This document shows positions 41,054 through 50,583 of a DNA stretch of 64,000 nt, one piece after another. The translations under genes and the position numbers were made by a program. Source of the DNA: Dyadobacter sp. (lineage in GTDB: Bacteria; Bacteroidota; Bacteroidia; Cytophagales; Spirosomataceae); the NCBI RefSeq assembly GCF_017744695.1, contig NZ_JAGIAS010000007.1, forward strand, positions 248,001 to 312,000. The letters are read 5' to 3'. The notes under the pieces are model-generated. The model was given only the letters and a program-made list of their open reading frames with translations, did not search any database and was not told the DNA's origin. Position 1 is the first letter of the stretch. Each line of letters opens with the position of its first letter.

Positions 41054-42280
41054 TTAAGCGTCCAGTTCACCTGCAATTACGTTCAAACTACTCATCGTCA
41101 GGATCGCGTCCGACAGTGATGAGCCTTTGCACATTTCAGGATATGCCTGATAGTAAATAAAGCTTGGCCTGCGAAAATGCAGACGGTACGGAGCCCTGCC
41201 GCCATCGCTGATCAGGTAGAAGCCCAGTTCTCCGTTCCCTCCTTCCACAGCGTGGTACACTTCCCCGGCCGGTGCGTCGATTTCGCCCATTACAATTTTG
41301 AAATGGTAAATAAGCGCCTCCATATTACGGTAAACCTCGTTTTTCGGAGGCAGGTAATATTCGGGGGCATCGGCGTAATACGGTCCTTCGGGAAGGTTGT
41401 TGATGGCCTGCTCTACGATGCGGAGGCTTTGCCACATTTCTTCGTTACGGACCATGTAGCGGTCGTAAGTATCGCCATTCTGTCCGATGGGGACGTCGAA
41501 TTCAAAATCCTGGTAAGACGAGTACGGGTTCATCACACGCACGTCGTAATCCACACCCGCAGCACGCAGGTTCGGGCCGGTGAAGCCGTATGACAATGCT
41601 CTTTCCGCCGAAATAGGACCTACATTAATGGTACGGTCCATGAAAATCCGGTTACGGTTAAGCAGCTTTTCAAGCTCGCGAAGTACCGGCGGGAAAGATT
41701 TGATGAACTCCTTAATCTTGCGGATAGCCGTGCTCGAAAGGTCACGTTCCATGCCACCGAGGCGGCCCATGTTGGTTGTGAGGCGCGCTCCGCAGACTTC
41801 CTCGTAGATTTCATACACTTCCTCACGCTTCTGCATGACATACAGGAAGCCGGTGAATGCACCGGTATCCACGCCGAGGATACTGTTACAGATAATATGG
41901 TCGGTAATGCGTGCAAGTTCCATCATGAGCACGCGGATATATTGCGCGCGCTTGGGAACTTCCACGCCCAAAAGCTTCTCCACCGTCATGTGCCATCCCA
42001 AATTGTTGATCGGGGAGGAGCAATAATTCATGCGGTCGGTCAGCGTGGTAATCTGGTAAAAAGGCCTTCTTTCAGCAATTTTCTCAAACGCCCGGTGGAT
42101 ATAACCGATCGTCTGCTCACCCGAAACGATCTTTTCGCCATCCATTTTCAGGATGTTCTGGAAAATACCGTGGGTAGCAGGGTGTGTCGGGCCGAGGTTG
42201 AGGGTGGTCAGTTCTTCTACGAGTTCGGGCAACTCGCTTTGAGAAGGGACATTATGCGGTAATAATTCAATATCTGCCAT
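41054..42280 (-). CDS. nuoD: NADH-quinone oxidoreductase subunit D
   Basis: A 408-residue 49-kDa subunit that forms the quinone site with NuoB. The sequence has LGPTHPATHG with the conserved His of the quinone head-group site, GYIHRAFEKIAE, and DPSYDF-like loop replaced by PYSSYQDFEFDVPIGQNGD; the C-terminus ends with the family block SLNVIAGELDA. It is distinct from the separate nuoC gene (no C-D fusion). It lies between nuoC and nuoE. Confidence 0.95.
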   Translation of the reverse strand: MADIELLPHNVPSQSELPELVEELTTLNLGPTHPATHGIFQNILKMDGEKIVSGEQTIGYIHRAFEKIAERRPFYQITTLTDRMNYCSSPINNLGWHMTVEKLLGVEVPKRAQYIRVLMMELARITDHIICNSILGVDTGAFTGFLYVMQKREEVYEIYEEVCGARLTTNMGRLGGMERDLSSTAIRKIKEFIKSFPPVLRELEKLLNRNRIFMDRTINVGPISAERALSYGFTGPNLRAAGVDYDVRVMNPYSSYQDFEFDVPIGQNGDTYDRYMVRNEEMWQSLRIVEQAINNLPEGPYYADAPEYYLPPKNEVYRNMEALIYHFKIVMGEIDAPAGEVYHAVEGGNGELGFYLISDGGRAPYRLHFRRPSFIYYQAYPEMCKGSSLSDAILTMSSLNVIAGELDA

Positions 42281-42297
42281 ATCTTACTCAATATAGA

Positions 42298-42798
42298 TCA
42301 TCGGCCGAAAAGGGCGTCAATTTTATCTTCACGGGTCGCGTCTTCCAGCGGGTATTCCTTGCGCATCGGGAAATAATCCATTTCCTCGATGTTCAGGATG
42401 CGTTTCAGGTTCGGGTGCCCGTCAAACAAGATACCAAAAAAATCGTAGGTTTCGCGCTCCATCCAGTTGGCACTGGCAAAAAGGCCTGTTGCTGTCGGGA
42501 TGTGGATATCGGCCGCCGAAAGGGCCACTTTAATGCGGATGCGGAAGTTGTGCACGAAGCTGTGCATATGGTAAACCACTACGTATTCCTTGCCGGTATT
42601 GTCAGGGTATTGAACACCTGTAATGTCGGTCAGGAATATCACCTGGTAGTTTTTATGGTCTCTCAGGAACTCCATCAGTGGAATAATCTCTTCGCGGGTC
42701 GTTGAAAGCGTCAACAAACCGTACGGCTCTTCAAAGTCAAAAACCTGATCACCGAATTTTTCCAAAAGCCCTTCGGCTACCTCCTGGTTAGTAAGCAT
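42298..42798 (-). CDS. nuoC: NADH-quinone oxidoreductase subunit C
   Basis: A 166-residue 30-kDa subunit. Family blocks are VIFLTDITGVQYPDNTG in the middle and ANWMERETYDFFGILFDGHP with NLKRILNIEEMDYFPMRKEY at the C-terminal end, which is the region that contacts NuoD and NuoI. The start is MLTNQEVAEGLLEK. It lies six bases after nuoB and 18 bp before nuoD. Confidence 0.94.
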   Translation of the reverse strand: MLTNQEVAEGLLEKFGDQVFDFEEPYGLLTLSTTREEIIPLMEFLRDHKNYQVIFLTDITGVQYPDNTGKEYVVVYHMHSFVHNFRIRIKVALSAADIHIPTATGLFASANWMERETYDFFGILFDGHPNLKRILNIEEMDYFPMRKEYPLEDATREDKIDALFGR

Positions 42799-42804
42799 AG
42801 GGGG

Positions 42805-43347
42805 TTACTGAATATTATATGATGCCAATAGTTCCTGGTATTCGTCGGTATTCCGGCGGCGGAGCTTTTCATTTTGGGCCAGATACTGGATCTGCATCAG
42901 GCCGTCGATGATCTGCTCGGGGCGCGGCGGGCAACCTGGTACGTACACATCCACAGGGATAATGCGGTCGATACCCTGCAAAACGCTGTAAGTATCAAAA
43001 ATACCACCGCTCGAAGCGCAAGCACCAACAGCCATTACCCAGCGGGGTTCGGCCATTTGAAGGTAAACCTGCTTCACCACCGGTGCCATTTTCTTGGCGA
43101 TGGTTCCCATTACCATCAGCAAATCGGCCTGACGTGGCGAGAAACTCGGCCGTTCGGAACCGAAACGCGAAATATCGTAATGAGCGCCCATGGTAGCCAT
43201 GAACTCGATCCCGCAGCATGAAGTAGCAAATGGCAACGGCCAAAGTGAGTAACTGCGTGCCAGACCGATCGCCTCGTCGAATGAAGTTGCAAAAAAACCG
43301 GATCCGCTATGTCCCTGCGGAGCCTCCACTATCTTTACTTCTTTCAT
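42805..43347 (-). CDS. nuoB: NADH-quinone oxidoreductase subunit B
   Basis: A 180-residue PSST subunit carrying cluster N2, the last in the electron chain before quinone. The cluster ligands are the tandem cysteines in TSCCGIEFMA, a Cys in GACASSGGIFD and one in PGCPPRPEQII. The N-terminal segment GFFATSFDEAIGLARSYSLW is the typical lead-in. It follows nuoA by 27 bp. Confidence 0.96.
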   Translation of the reverse strand: MKEVKIVEAPQGHSGSGFFATSFDEAIGLARSYSLWPLPFATSCCGIEFMATMGAHYDISRFGSERPSFSPRQADLLMVMGTIAKKMAPVVKQVYLQMAEPRWVMAVGACASSGGIFDTYSVLQGIDRIIPVDVYVPGCPPRPEQIIDGLMQIQYLAQNEKLRRRNTDEYQELLASYNIQ

Positions 43348-43374
43348 AATTCTTTGTATTTCAATGTTCGAAGC

Positions 43375-43749
43375 CTATTCCTCCCAGTTCAGTACGCCCT
43401 TGCGGATCACATAATAGAAACCGGACAGCAACAGAGCCATGAACAATAACATTTCTACAAAACCGAACATTCCCAGGCCTTTGAAATTAACAGCCCAGGG
43501 ATACATGAAAATAACCTCAACGTCGAACAAAACGAAAAGGATAGCCACCAGAAAGTACTTCACGGAAATAGGCGTCCGGGCGTCACCGACCGACTCAATA
43601 CCACATTCGAACGGATCGTCTTTCTTTTTGCTTTTGCGGCTCGGACCGATAAGGTGAGTGACAATCATCGTGCCACCAATGAAGCCTGCGGCGAGCAAAA
43701 ATTGCACAATGATGGGCAAATAATCGGAAGGGAGATATTCGTTTTTCAT
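43375..43749 (-). CDS. nuoA: NADH-quinone oxidoreductase subunit A
   Basis: A 124-residue membrane subunit with three helices. The loop KKDDPFECGIESVGDARTPI has the conserved ECG motif whose Cys marks the active/deactive switch region, and KYFLVAILFVLFDVEVIFMYPWA contains the conserved acidic residues of helix 2. It is the first gene of the nuoA-J operon with a -7 box about 90 bp upstream. Confidence 0.95.
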   Translation of the reverse strand: MKNEYLPSDYLPIIVQFLLAAGFIGGTMIVTHLIGPSRKSKKKDDPFECGIESVGDARTPISVKYFLVAILFVLFDVEVIFMYPWAVNFKGLGMFGFVEMLLFMALLLSGFYYVIRKGVLNWEE

Positions 43750-43838
43750 TATTATGATCCGGTTACAGAGGGTCAGGAATGAGCAAAAACTGTTGTCAGT
43801 GGGTTACATTCCTCCCCGTCTCTCAAAATTAGGCTTTG

Positions 43839-43846
43839 CAAATTTA
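43839..43846 (-). promoter_or_regulatory. -7 box of the nuoA-J operon
   Basis: On the minus strand TAAATTTG fits TAnnTTTG and lies about 90 bp upstream of nuoA. No clear TTTG is present at the right distance for -33. Confidence 0.45.
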
Positions 43847-43888
43847 TCAATCAAATTCTTTCCTTTTTGTTTTGTCTAATTAGTATCA

Positions 43889-43926
43889 TACTAAATAAGC
43901 CCCGTGGTGGCGGGGCTTATTTAGTA
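43889..43926 (-). terminator. Terminator of the esterase gene at 43946
   Basis: TACTAAATAAGCCCCG (43889-43904) and CGGGGCTTATTTAGTA (43911-43926) form a perfect 16-bp stem with loop TGGTGG, 20 bp downstream of the stop. Confidence 0.88.
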
Positions 43927-43945
43927 CTTATCAAAGAAGAAATAT

Positions 43946-46105
43946 TTATCTTATCACAATTTGCTTGGTGAGGCTTTGCCCTTGACCAGTTACGCGGAGA
44001 ATGTACTTTCCTGTTGGCAAAAGGCCAACATCAATCTGCATTCGGCCGTTAAGCAGCTGCGGAGGAGTCGTTTTGATCACGTTACCGCGGATGTCGAAAA
44101 GCTCGATCGCTGCATCCTTTACATTATCTCGTGACTCAATGTAAATGTAAGCCCCCTGGCTTGGGTTCGGGTAAATCACCACCTCGTTTTGTTCGTTGGT
44201 TTTGAATTCCCTCGAAGCGGTATCAGAATAGCAAACCAGATTATTGCTGCCAATGGTGTAGGTAACCTTTGCTTTTGTGGTGTAAACCCCTGATTTCAGG
44301 ATTTTGACCAACGTCGCAGTAGTATCGGTTTCGGTACCGGGGCGTCTCCACAGGAATACTTCATTTATCTGATCGCCCTCCGGAATGCTCGCCGATACGC
44401 TGAAAGGTCCTGACGGCTCGATGGTCGGCTTGGAAATCTTAGCGCGAATAGTCAGTTTGGAAGCCGACGAGTTTTCGGAAACGCATCCGAAAATGTTCTG
44501 TGCCTTCACATAGTAGTTTCCACTTTCTGCAATGCTTGCAATGGCTCCCGAGGTAACGGGCGTGGTCGTGTTTTCTTTGAACCAGTTATAGATATACCCG
44601 TCGTCATTAACCGAGAACTTGAACGAGGAGTCGGCGCAGGCTTGCTGTTCTCCCGATTGGAGGATGCTTGGTTGGGCAGGCTTCGCGTCATGGTCAAGAA
44701 CAACTACCGGAGTCAAAATGGAGTTGCCTGATGCGTCACGGACGGTTGCGCTGTATGTAGCGGCCTGGCTAACGGTGATCGTGCTGCCTATGCCGATAGG
44801 CGTGCTACTTTTGCTGCTCCGCCATTCATAAGAGGTATATCCTGCCGGTAAAGAAAGTGTAACGGCGTTGTTCTGGGTAACACAGGAAGCGGTGATGGTA
44901 GGGACAGCCGCTGGTGCTGCCGGCGGAACCTCGGCAAAGAACTTGATGTCGAGGCTTTCGCTCCACGCGTTGGCCAATATCCGAAGCTGGTCCGGTCCTT
45001 CGAAGTGAAGGCCATCTTTACGGTCGGGAACGAGTGGATCGGTTTCCGGTCCCGGGTAAGTAGGGTTAAATGGCGTAGCAAGTACCGCGTTTTGAGCGGC
45101 AATGATTCCCGGATAAGGTTTGGGATCAATCTTGTCATCGCCCGAGGCGCGGCTTGTGCGGGCTATTACCCAATAAATCCTTTTGTCAGTATCGACGCTC
45201 AACTGGTCGATGATTTTTTGGAGACTTGCACGGTAAACGGCAGTAGTAGTTCCGAAGAAGCCATCTGTTTCGCCTTGCATCCAGAGTACCGCGCGCACCC
45301 CATACTGGCTTCCGTAGTTACGGGCCGCAATCCTGAGATTGGCATAAGGCATTCCCGTATTGTAGTTGTAACCGTAGAAACTAACCGTTTTCTTACCTGA
45401 CGCACTTTCAGACCAGTTTGTGACCGAGGTTCCTTCCCAGGCCGTGTTGATGAAAAGCACGGGTACATTTAATTTGGCAACCAGCAAATCTCCCAATGCT
45501 CCCCAGCACCAGGCGGTTTGCCCACGGGGCGACATGGTTTTTATATCGCTTGTGATCTTAGAAAAAGTGGGAGGGACAGGATCTGTGAGCAAGTCCTTAT
45601 ACTTGCCATCCACGTCATTCTCGTAGTTATCGATGTAAAGTACACGGTCGTCGTTGGCACCCGGAGGGGTCGGCTTTCCTTTCAAACCTTGCGCATTCGA
45701 TTGGCCTGCGATGAGGAACACTTCCCCTATACCCACACGGGCCAAGACGTCACGGCCTACGACTTTACCGTCAGCAATACCACGTACTTCCAATGTATAC
45801 CAACCTCCGTACAGGGTTATCTTGCCTTTAAAGACACCACCCTTGGGGGCAACCTGCAAGTCCTGCCATGGCGTTTCAATACCCTGGCCCTGAACAACAG
45901 GCACTGCTCTCACCTCAATCTTGTCCATGAGGGCACTAAACGTACCAGATACGGTAAGCTCCCTTTGTCCGGAAATATCACGCTGATAAACGGATTGGAA
46001 AACAGGGGAGGTGATTTTAATGGTCTGAGAAAAAACCGTAGAGGAAACGACACAAACCAATAGCAATGCTTTTGCCACTATCGGACGAATAATTCTATAA
46101 CGCAT
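43946..46105 (-). CDS. T9SS-secreted SGNH/sialate O-acetylesterase-like protein (719 residues)
   Basis: From the ATG at 46105 the product has a signal peptide (RPIVAKALLLVCVVSSTVFSQ). A beta domain (residues about 30-130) precedes the carbohydrate-esterase domain: GEVFLIAGQSNAQGLKG gives the catalytic Ser, WMQGETDGFFG the block III pattern, and DRKDGLHFEGPDQL the Asp/His pair. Two Ig-like modules with paired Cys follow. The C-terminus (YPNPSQGAYIYIESRDN, GKYILRVTGQGQSLTKQIVI) is a T9SS type A sorting domain, so it is exported and attached to the cell surface. It is a paralogue of the protein encoded just upstream at 46265. The substrate is probably an O-acetylated glycan, but that is not certain. 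Confidence 0.85.
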   Translation of the reverse strand: MRYRIIRPIVAKALLLVCVVSSTVFSQTIKITSPVFQSVYQRDISGQRELTVSGTFSALMDKIEVRAVPVVQGQGIETPWQDLQVAPKGGVFKGKITLYGGWYTLEVRGIADGKVVGRDVLARVGIGEVFLIAGQSNAQGLKGKPTPPGANDDRVLYIDNYENDVDGKYKDLLTDPVPPTFSKITSDIKTMSPRGQTAWCWGALGDLLVAKLNVPVLFINTAWEGTSVTNWSESASGKKTVSFYGYNYNTGMPYANLRIAARNYGSQYGVRAVLWMQGETDGFFGTTTAVYRASLQKIIDQLSVDTDKRIYWVIARTSRASGDDKIDPKPYPGIIAAQNAVLATPFNPTYPGPETDPLVPDRKDGLHFEGPDQLRILANAWSESLDIKFFAEVPPAAPAAVPTITASCVTQNNAVTLSLPAGYTSYEWRSSKSSTPIGIGSTITVSQAATYSATVRDASGNSILTPVVVLDHDAKPAQPSILQSGEQQACADSSFKFSVNDDGYIYNWFKENTTTPVTSGAIASIAESGNYYVKAQNIFGCVSENSSASKLTIRAKISKPTIEPSGPFSVSASIPEGDQINEVFLWRRPGTETDTTATLVKILKSGVYTTKAKVTYTIGSNNLVCYSDTASREFKTNEQNEVVIYPNPSQGAYIYIESRDNVKDAAIELFDIRGNVIKTTPPQLLNGRMQIDVGLLPTGKYILRVTGQGQSLTKQIVIR

Positions 46106-46264
46106 TGGTAAATTCTGATACGGGTAAAGTTTTGTAAGCAATAACGACAGTTGGTTTTGATTTTGTTAATGTGTTCAATTACAAAACGGTCACAAAGGTA
46201 ACGGATTATTTTGGCTAAAATATCACTATTCCTTTTTTTGACAAGGAGACACATGAATGCCCCC

Positions 46265-49200
46265 TTATCTTACAATTACCAGCTTCTGTGAGGCGTTCAA
46301 TGAGGCCGAAGTTATTCTGATAAAATAAATTCCGCTTGAAAGCCCGGTCAGGTTAAAGAATTGCTGGCTGTCAAATTTGGCGACCTTAAATGTTCTGTGA
46401 ATAATGCCGCGACTGTCGATGATCTGCACATCGGCATTTACGACGTTGGTAAGCGTTTCCACCGCGACTCTTTCCGTGTTGTTTGGGTTCGGATAAGCGA
46501 CAAAACCGGGATTCTCGGTGTCCAGATAAAATAGGAATGGTTCCGAAAAGTCCGATGCGCAAGTGAGCGTCGGGCTGTAAACTATGGTGTTGTTCACCAC
46601 GTAATTACCTGCTTTGACGGCTTTCAGCGTTGCACTGTTTTCGGTCAGCTGGACGTCGTTATATTTCCATACGTGATCGCCTGTTGCCAGGTTGTTCTCT
46701 GCCAAAAGGGTATAAACACCTACTTTTTTGATAGTAGGAGTGGACGGCGTAGGTTTCACATCTACCACGATAGCAGCGGAATACGGCGAGTAGCAACCCT
46801 GCCCATCCACAATTCGCGCAGAATAGTTGCCTGTTGCGAACACTTCGATGCTGTCGCCTTCGAGGCCGTTATTCCAGAAGAACTTGTCGCCATTGGATGC
46901 TTTCAGGGAAATGGTATCGCCGTCGCAGAATGTAGTGGCTAATCGGGCTGTAACGGTAGGAGACGGCGGCAATGCCAGCGTTTGCGTGCTGATCTGGTTG
47001 CTGGGATCGGAATAGCATTGGAACTCATTGATCGTTTGCACCGAATAAGTGCCGGCAATTGTTACTTTCAGCGTTTGTGTCGAGGCCCCGTTGCTCCACA
47101 GGAAGCCTGCTGCCGGGGTCGACGTCAGGTTCACGCTCAGGTCGGCGCAGAACGTCGTCGGACCATCGGCGGTAATGACCGGTGTCGTCGGAAGCGGGTT
47201 GGAGACGACTTGCACCACCGGTGATACGGGCGAAACGCAGCCGTTGGCATCCCTGGCAGAAATAGTAAAATTGCCGGATGTCCGTATTTCTATTTCGCGT
47301 TCGGTAGACCCGTTGCTCCATTGGTAGGAATATGCCTCGCTGCTGCGTAATCTGGTGTAATCGCGATCGCAGAATGTAGTCGGGCGCAATGAAGTAATTG
47401 TCGGCGTCGCAGGGAGTGGGTTTACTTTTACGGATACTTCGTCGGATTTGGACTCACAACCATTACCATCGCGCTGCGTGAGCGAGAAAGTACCCGTGGT
47501 GGTCACCGAGATGGCTTTCGTCGTTGCGGTAGTGCTCCAGATGTTGCCGCTGTCGTAGTTGGAAGTCATGGTAACATTGCCGCCGTCGCAGAATGTCGTT
47601 TCGCCGCTTAGTGATATTTGTGGCTTTCCAGGCAATGGATTCACCTTTACAGTCGTCACATCTGACTCCGGAGAGTAACACCCCTCGTCGTTGAGCGCGC
47701 GGACGCGGAAATCGCCGGAACTTACCGCGGTAATATTTGCATTGGTAACACCATTCGACCAAACGCTTTTAACCTTTGAATCGGAGGTCAGTGTTACCTC
47801 GCCGCCCTGGCAGAATGTAAGTGCACCCGAGGCCGTGATCTTCGGTTTGTCCGGCAATGGAGAAGTTACTACCCTCATAGTGACCTTGTCTGACGTAGAC
47901 TCGCACCCATAGATATTTTTGACTTTCACAAAATAGTCACCTCCTACGGTTACGGGCAGGCGGGAGCCTGTCGCGCCGGTATTCCAAATCGCATTGTCTT
48001 CAATACTTGAAACCAGGGTGGCCGTATTGCCAACGCACACCGGATTGCTTCCGTCGATGGATATTGTAGGTTGGTTGGGCTGGATTTGCTCGCTCACCCG
48101 GATTTCAGGCGACCATATCAGGTTGTTGCGGTCATCTCTCGCCGTAACACGGTACGTCCCGTTTCCGACCTGAACACTGCTGGAGTTCCCCCCGGCACTC
48201 CAGGCGAAATCGTGCATTCCGCCATTGGTTACTGTTAATGTCACATTCCCGTTGCCGGCGCATGACGCGACAACATTGAGCGGCGACATTCCCGAATATG
48301 GGTTCGAGCGGTTGAAAAAGTCGTCATTAAGACTATTGAACCAGGCATCGGCGAGCTGGGTAAGGCCTTCTCTCATAAAGTGAACGCCGTCGCCGTCAAT
48401 GCGCGGAATTTGAATAAGGTCGGTCAACGGGCCCTGGAAAACATTGGGTACGCCATTGATGACCATTCCCTGGCCTTCGATCACCTCTGTGTCTGTTCCA
48501 TTTTTGTTGTTATAGGATGTTTGGGCAACCATCCATGAAATATCTCTGCCGGATTCGTTCCGGGATGCCTCGATGACGGCTTTCAGGTCGTTGAAATAAC
48601 TATTTCTGTCGTTATTCTTATCATTATCAGCCTCCCCCTGAATCCAAAGCACACTCCTTAGCCCGGTGAGTGAAGTGTAGCGCCGGATCACGTCCCGCAT
48701 GTTTCCAAAAGGCATTCCGGATGGGTCGAAATATACATCGGCATAGATGGATTTTGGTCTGCCTCCATTGATACTTTCCCGCCAGGCACCCACGTGGCTT
48801 CCATACCATGCCACATTGTAAAAGAGCACAGGTACACCGAGCCTCGAAGCGAGCCTGTCGCCTAGTCTTCCCCAGGCCCACGCCGATTTGCCCCGGGGGG
48901 CGATGTTGGCATCCTTGTCAAGATGTCTGAACGACGGATAGGGGAAATCGGAACCGCCACCCGGAAGGTTGGGTTCATCGGGAACATTGGAATGGTCTAC
49001 GACACTCACACGGTCGTCGCCCGCTCCCTGTGCATCCCATATGTCGGAACCATTCGGTTGGCCATCCTTATACCCCTGCCCATTTGATTGCCCGGCAATC
49101 ATAAAAACCTCACCCACACCCACGTGCTCGATGGAATTCGTTCCAATTACCTGCCCGCCCTTTAATGCCCTGATTTCAAGCTTGTACCAACCGCCCTGCA

Positions 49201-49477
49201 CATCGGAGAGTGTCCCGGAGAAGAAGCCCCCCTCGGGGCTGTCCTTGATGCCCGTCCAGTCCTGGTCGGCGCCTGAATCGGTCCGCCGGGTAAGTTTCAC
49301 TTCAATTTTGTCAGCTATTTTGGTGTAGCTTCCGGAAATATAAATGTTGGCTTTATTGTTCTTATCACGCTGAAAAACGGCGCGGTCGGAGGGGAAATCA
49401 ATGTTGATTTGTCCGTGTGCGGTGAAAGAAATAATACTAAATACTACCCAATAGAAATACGGTAGATAGTGTCTCAT
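46265..49477 (-). CDS. T9SS-secreted SGNH/sialate O-acetylesterase-like protein with seven Ig-like modules (1070 residues)
   Basis: From the ATG at 49477 the signal peptide reads YFYWVVFSIISFTAHGQ. The esterase domain follows a beta domain: GEVFMIAGQSNGQGYKDG (catalytic Ser), LWIQGEADNDKNNDRN and IDGDGVHFMREGLTQLADAW (Asp/His). Then come about seven tandem Ig-like modules of roughly 75 residues, each with the pattern TFC...LTS...WSNG...G.(Y/F)...GC.S and ending in PLP. The C-terminus is a T9SS sorting domain (GFVAYPNPNNTERVAVETL and SSGIYFIRITSASLNASQKL). It lies upstream of its shorter paralogue by 160 bp on the same strand. The modules probably extend the enzyme from the surface. Confidence 0.85.
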   Translation of the reverse strand: MRHYLPYFYWVVFSIISFTAHGQINIDFPSDRAVFQRDKNNKANIYISGSYTKIADKIEVKLTRRTDSGADQDWTGIKDSPEGGFFSGTLSDVQGGWYKLEIRALKGGQVIGTNSIEHVGVGEVFMIAGQSNGQGYKDGQPNGSDIWDAQGAGDDRVSVVDHSNVPDEPNLPGGGSDFPYPSFRHLDKDANIAPRGKSAWAWGRLGDRLASRLGVPVLFYNVAWYGSHVGAWRESINGGRPKSIYADVYFDPSGMPFGNMRDVIRRYTSLTGLRSVLWIQGEADNDKNNDRNSYFNDLKAVIEASRNESGRDISWMVAQTSYNNKNGTDTEVIEGQGMVINGVPNVFQGPLTDLIQIPRIDGDGVHFMREGLTQLADAWFNSLNDDFFNRSNPYSGMSPLNVVASCAGNGNVTLTVTNGGMHDFAWSAGGNSSSVQVGNGTYRVTARDDRNNLIWSPEIRVSEQIQPNQPTISIDGSNPVCVGNTATLVSSIEDNAIWNTGATGSRLPVTVGGDYFVKVKNIYGCESTSDKVTMRVVTSPLPDKPKITASGALTFCQGGEVTLTSDSKVKSVWSNGVTNANITAVSSGDFRVRALNDEGCYSPESDVTTVKVNPLPGKPQISLSGETTFCDGGNVTMTSNYDSGNIWSTTATTKAISVTTTGTFSLTQRDGNGCESKSDEVSVKVNPLPATPTITSLRPTTFCDRDYTRLRSSEAYSYQWSNGSTEREIEIRTSGNFTISARDANGCVSPVSPVVQVVSNPLPTTPVITADGPTTFCADLSVNLTSTPAAGFLWSNGASTQTLKVTIAGTYSVQTINEFQCYSDPSNQISTQTLALPPSPTVTARLATTFCDGDTISLKASNGDKFFWNNGLEGDSIEVFATGNYSARIVDGQGCYSPYSAAIVVDVKPTPSTPTIKKVGVYTLLAENNLATGDHVWKYNDVQLTENSATLKAVKAGNYVVNNTIVYSPTLTCASDFSEPFLFYLDTENPGFVAYPNPNNTERVAVETLTNVVNADVQIIDSRGIIHRTFKVAKFDSQQFFNLTGLSSGIYFIRITSASLNASQKLVIVR
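46760..48120 (-). repeat. Tandem Ig-like module array in the large esterase
   Basis: Six near-regular modules of about 74 residues (about 222 bp) and one diverged module occur in a row. Each module contains one Cys in TFCxG and one in GCxS, likely a disulphide, and joins the next through PLP plus a short linker. The shorter paralogue at 43946 has only two such modules, so array length varies between paralogues. Confidence 0.8.
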
Positions 49478-49552
49478 GGTGACTATAAATTCTTTGAAAT
49501 AACTGCTTGGACACACAATTTGCATCGAAAGGTTGCCTCTTTCAAGAAATTA

Positions 49553-50560
49553 TTATTGTACGGGGAACGGAGAATTGATCAATTCCCATATTTTATCTTT
49601 TAATTGTTCAATACCTTCTTGGGTTATTGCAGAAATTAAAAGTGCAGGAATACCGTTCGGTAGGTTTTTTTGTAATGTAACCCGCTCGTCGTCAGAGATT
49701 ACATCCATTTTGGAGATTGCAAGAATGCGGTTCTTGTCCAGCAGTTGGGGATTGTATAAGCGGAGTTCCTGCACGAGCGTCTGGTATTCGGCTTCGATGT
49801 CTTCGCTATCGGCAGGTACCAGGAAAAGCAGGATGGAGTTACGTTCGATATGGCGCAAAAAGCGTAAACCGAGTCCTTTGCCCTGTGAAGCGCCTTCGAT
49901 AATGCCCGGAATGTCGGCCATTACGAAAGATTTGTAATCGCGGTAAGGCACTACGCCCAGGTTTGGCACCAGGGTGGTGAAGGGATAATCGGCAATTTCG
50001 GGCTTGGCAGCCGAAACAACCGAGAGTAGTGTGGATTTGCCGGCATTCGGGAAGCCTACAAGACCTACGTCCGCGAGTACTTTCAGTTCGAGGATGAACC
50101 ACTCTTCCTTGCCGGGTTCACCGGGTTGGGCGTATTGGGGGGTCTGGTTAGTGGCGGATTTGAAATGGTCGTTACCCATTCCGCCGCGGCCACCGCGCAG
50201 GAGGATCATCTCCTGCCCGTCTTCGGTAATTTCGAAAAGCTGTTCGCCGGTTTCGGCGTTCTTGGCAATCGTACCCAGCGGTACTTCCAGGATAATATCC
50301 TTTCCGATCGCCCCTGTGCGCCTGCCGCCTTCGCCGCCTTTACCGTCGAATGCTTTTACGTGTTTGGTATATTTCAAGTGCAGCAATGTCCAGAGCTGGG
50401 CATTGCCTTTCAGGATCACGTGACCTCCGCGCCCGCCGTCTCCGCCGTCCGGCCCGCCTTTTTCAACGTGTTTTTCACGCCTGAAATGCATGGAGCCGGC
50501 ACCGCCGTTCCCGGAGCGCGCATTGATTTTTACGTAGTCGATGAAGTTAGAGGAGGCCAT
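49553..50560 (-). CDS. obgE: GTPase ObgE
   Basis: Essential GTPase of ribosome assembly and stress control. The 335-residue protein starts with the glycine-rich OBG domain (VKINARSGNGGAGSMHFRRE, GGDGGRGGHVILKGN). The GTPase domain has G1 GFPNAGKSTLL, G3 DIPGIIEGASQGKGLG and G4 AISKMD (the usual NKxD has S in place of N, so reading ISKMD). The C-terminal OCT domain found in some Obg proteins is absent. It follows adk by 23 bp, making an adk-obgE operon. Confidence 0.93.
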   Translation of the reverse strand: MASSNFIDYVKINARSGNGGAGSMHFRREKHVEKGGPDGGDGGRGGHVILKGNAQLWTLLHLKYTKHVKAFDGKGGEGGRRTGAIGKDIILEVPLGTIAKNAETGEQLFEITEDGQEMILLRGGRGGMGNDHFKSATNQTPQYAQPGEPGKEEWFILELKVLADVGLVGFPNAGKSTLLSVVSAAKPEIADYPFTTLVPNLGVVPYRDYKSFVMADIPGIIEGASQGKGLGLRFLRHIERNSILLFLVPADSEDIEAEYQTLVQELRLYNPQLLDKNRILAISKMDVISDDERVTLQKNLPNGIPALLISAITQEGIEQLKDKIWELINSPFPVQ

Positions 50561-50583
50561 GTGAGTATAGTGAAAAATAGAAA

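Noticed and set aside
43946..49477. Polysaccharide utilisation locus
   Set aside because: The two secreted esterases suggest one, but no SusC/SusD pair, glycoside hydrolase or regulator is next to them.
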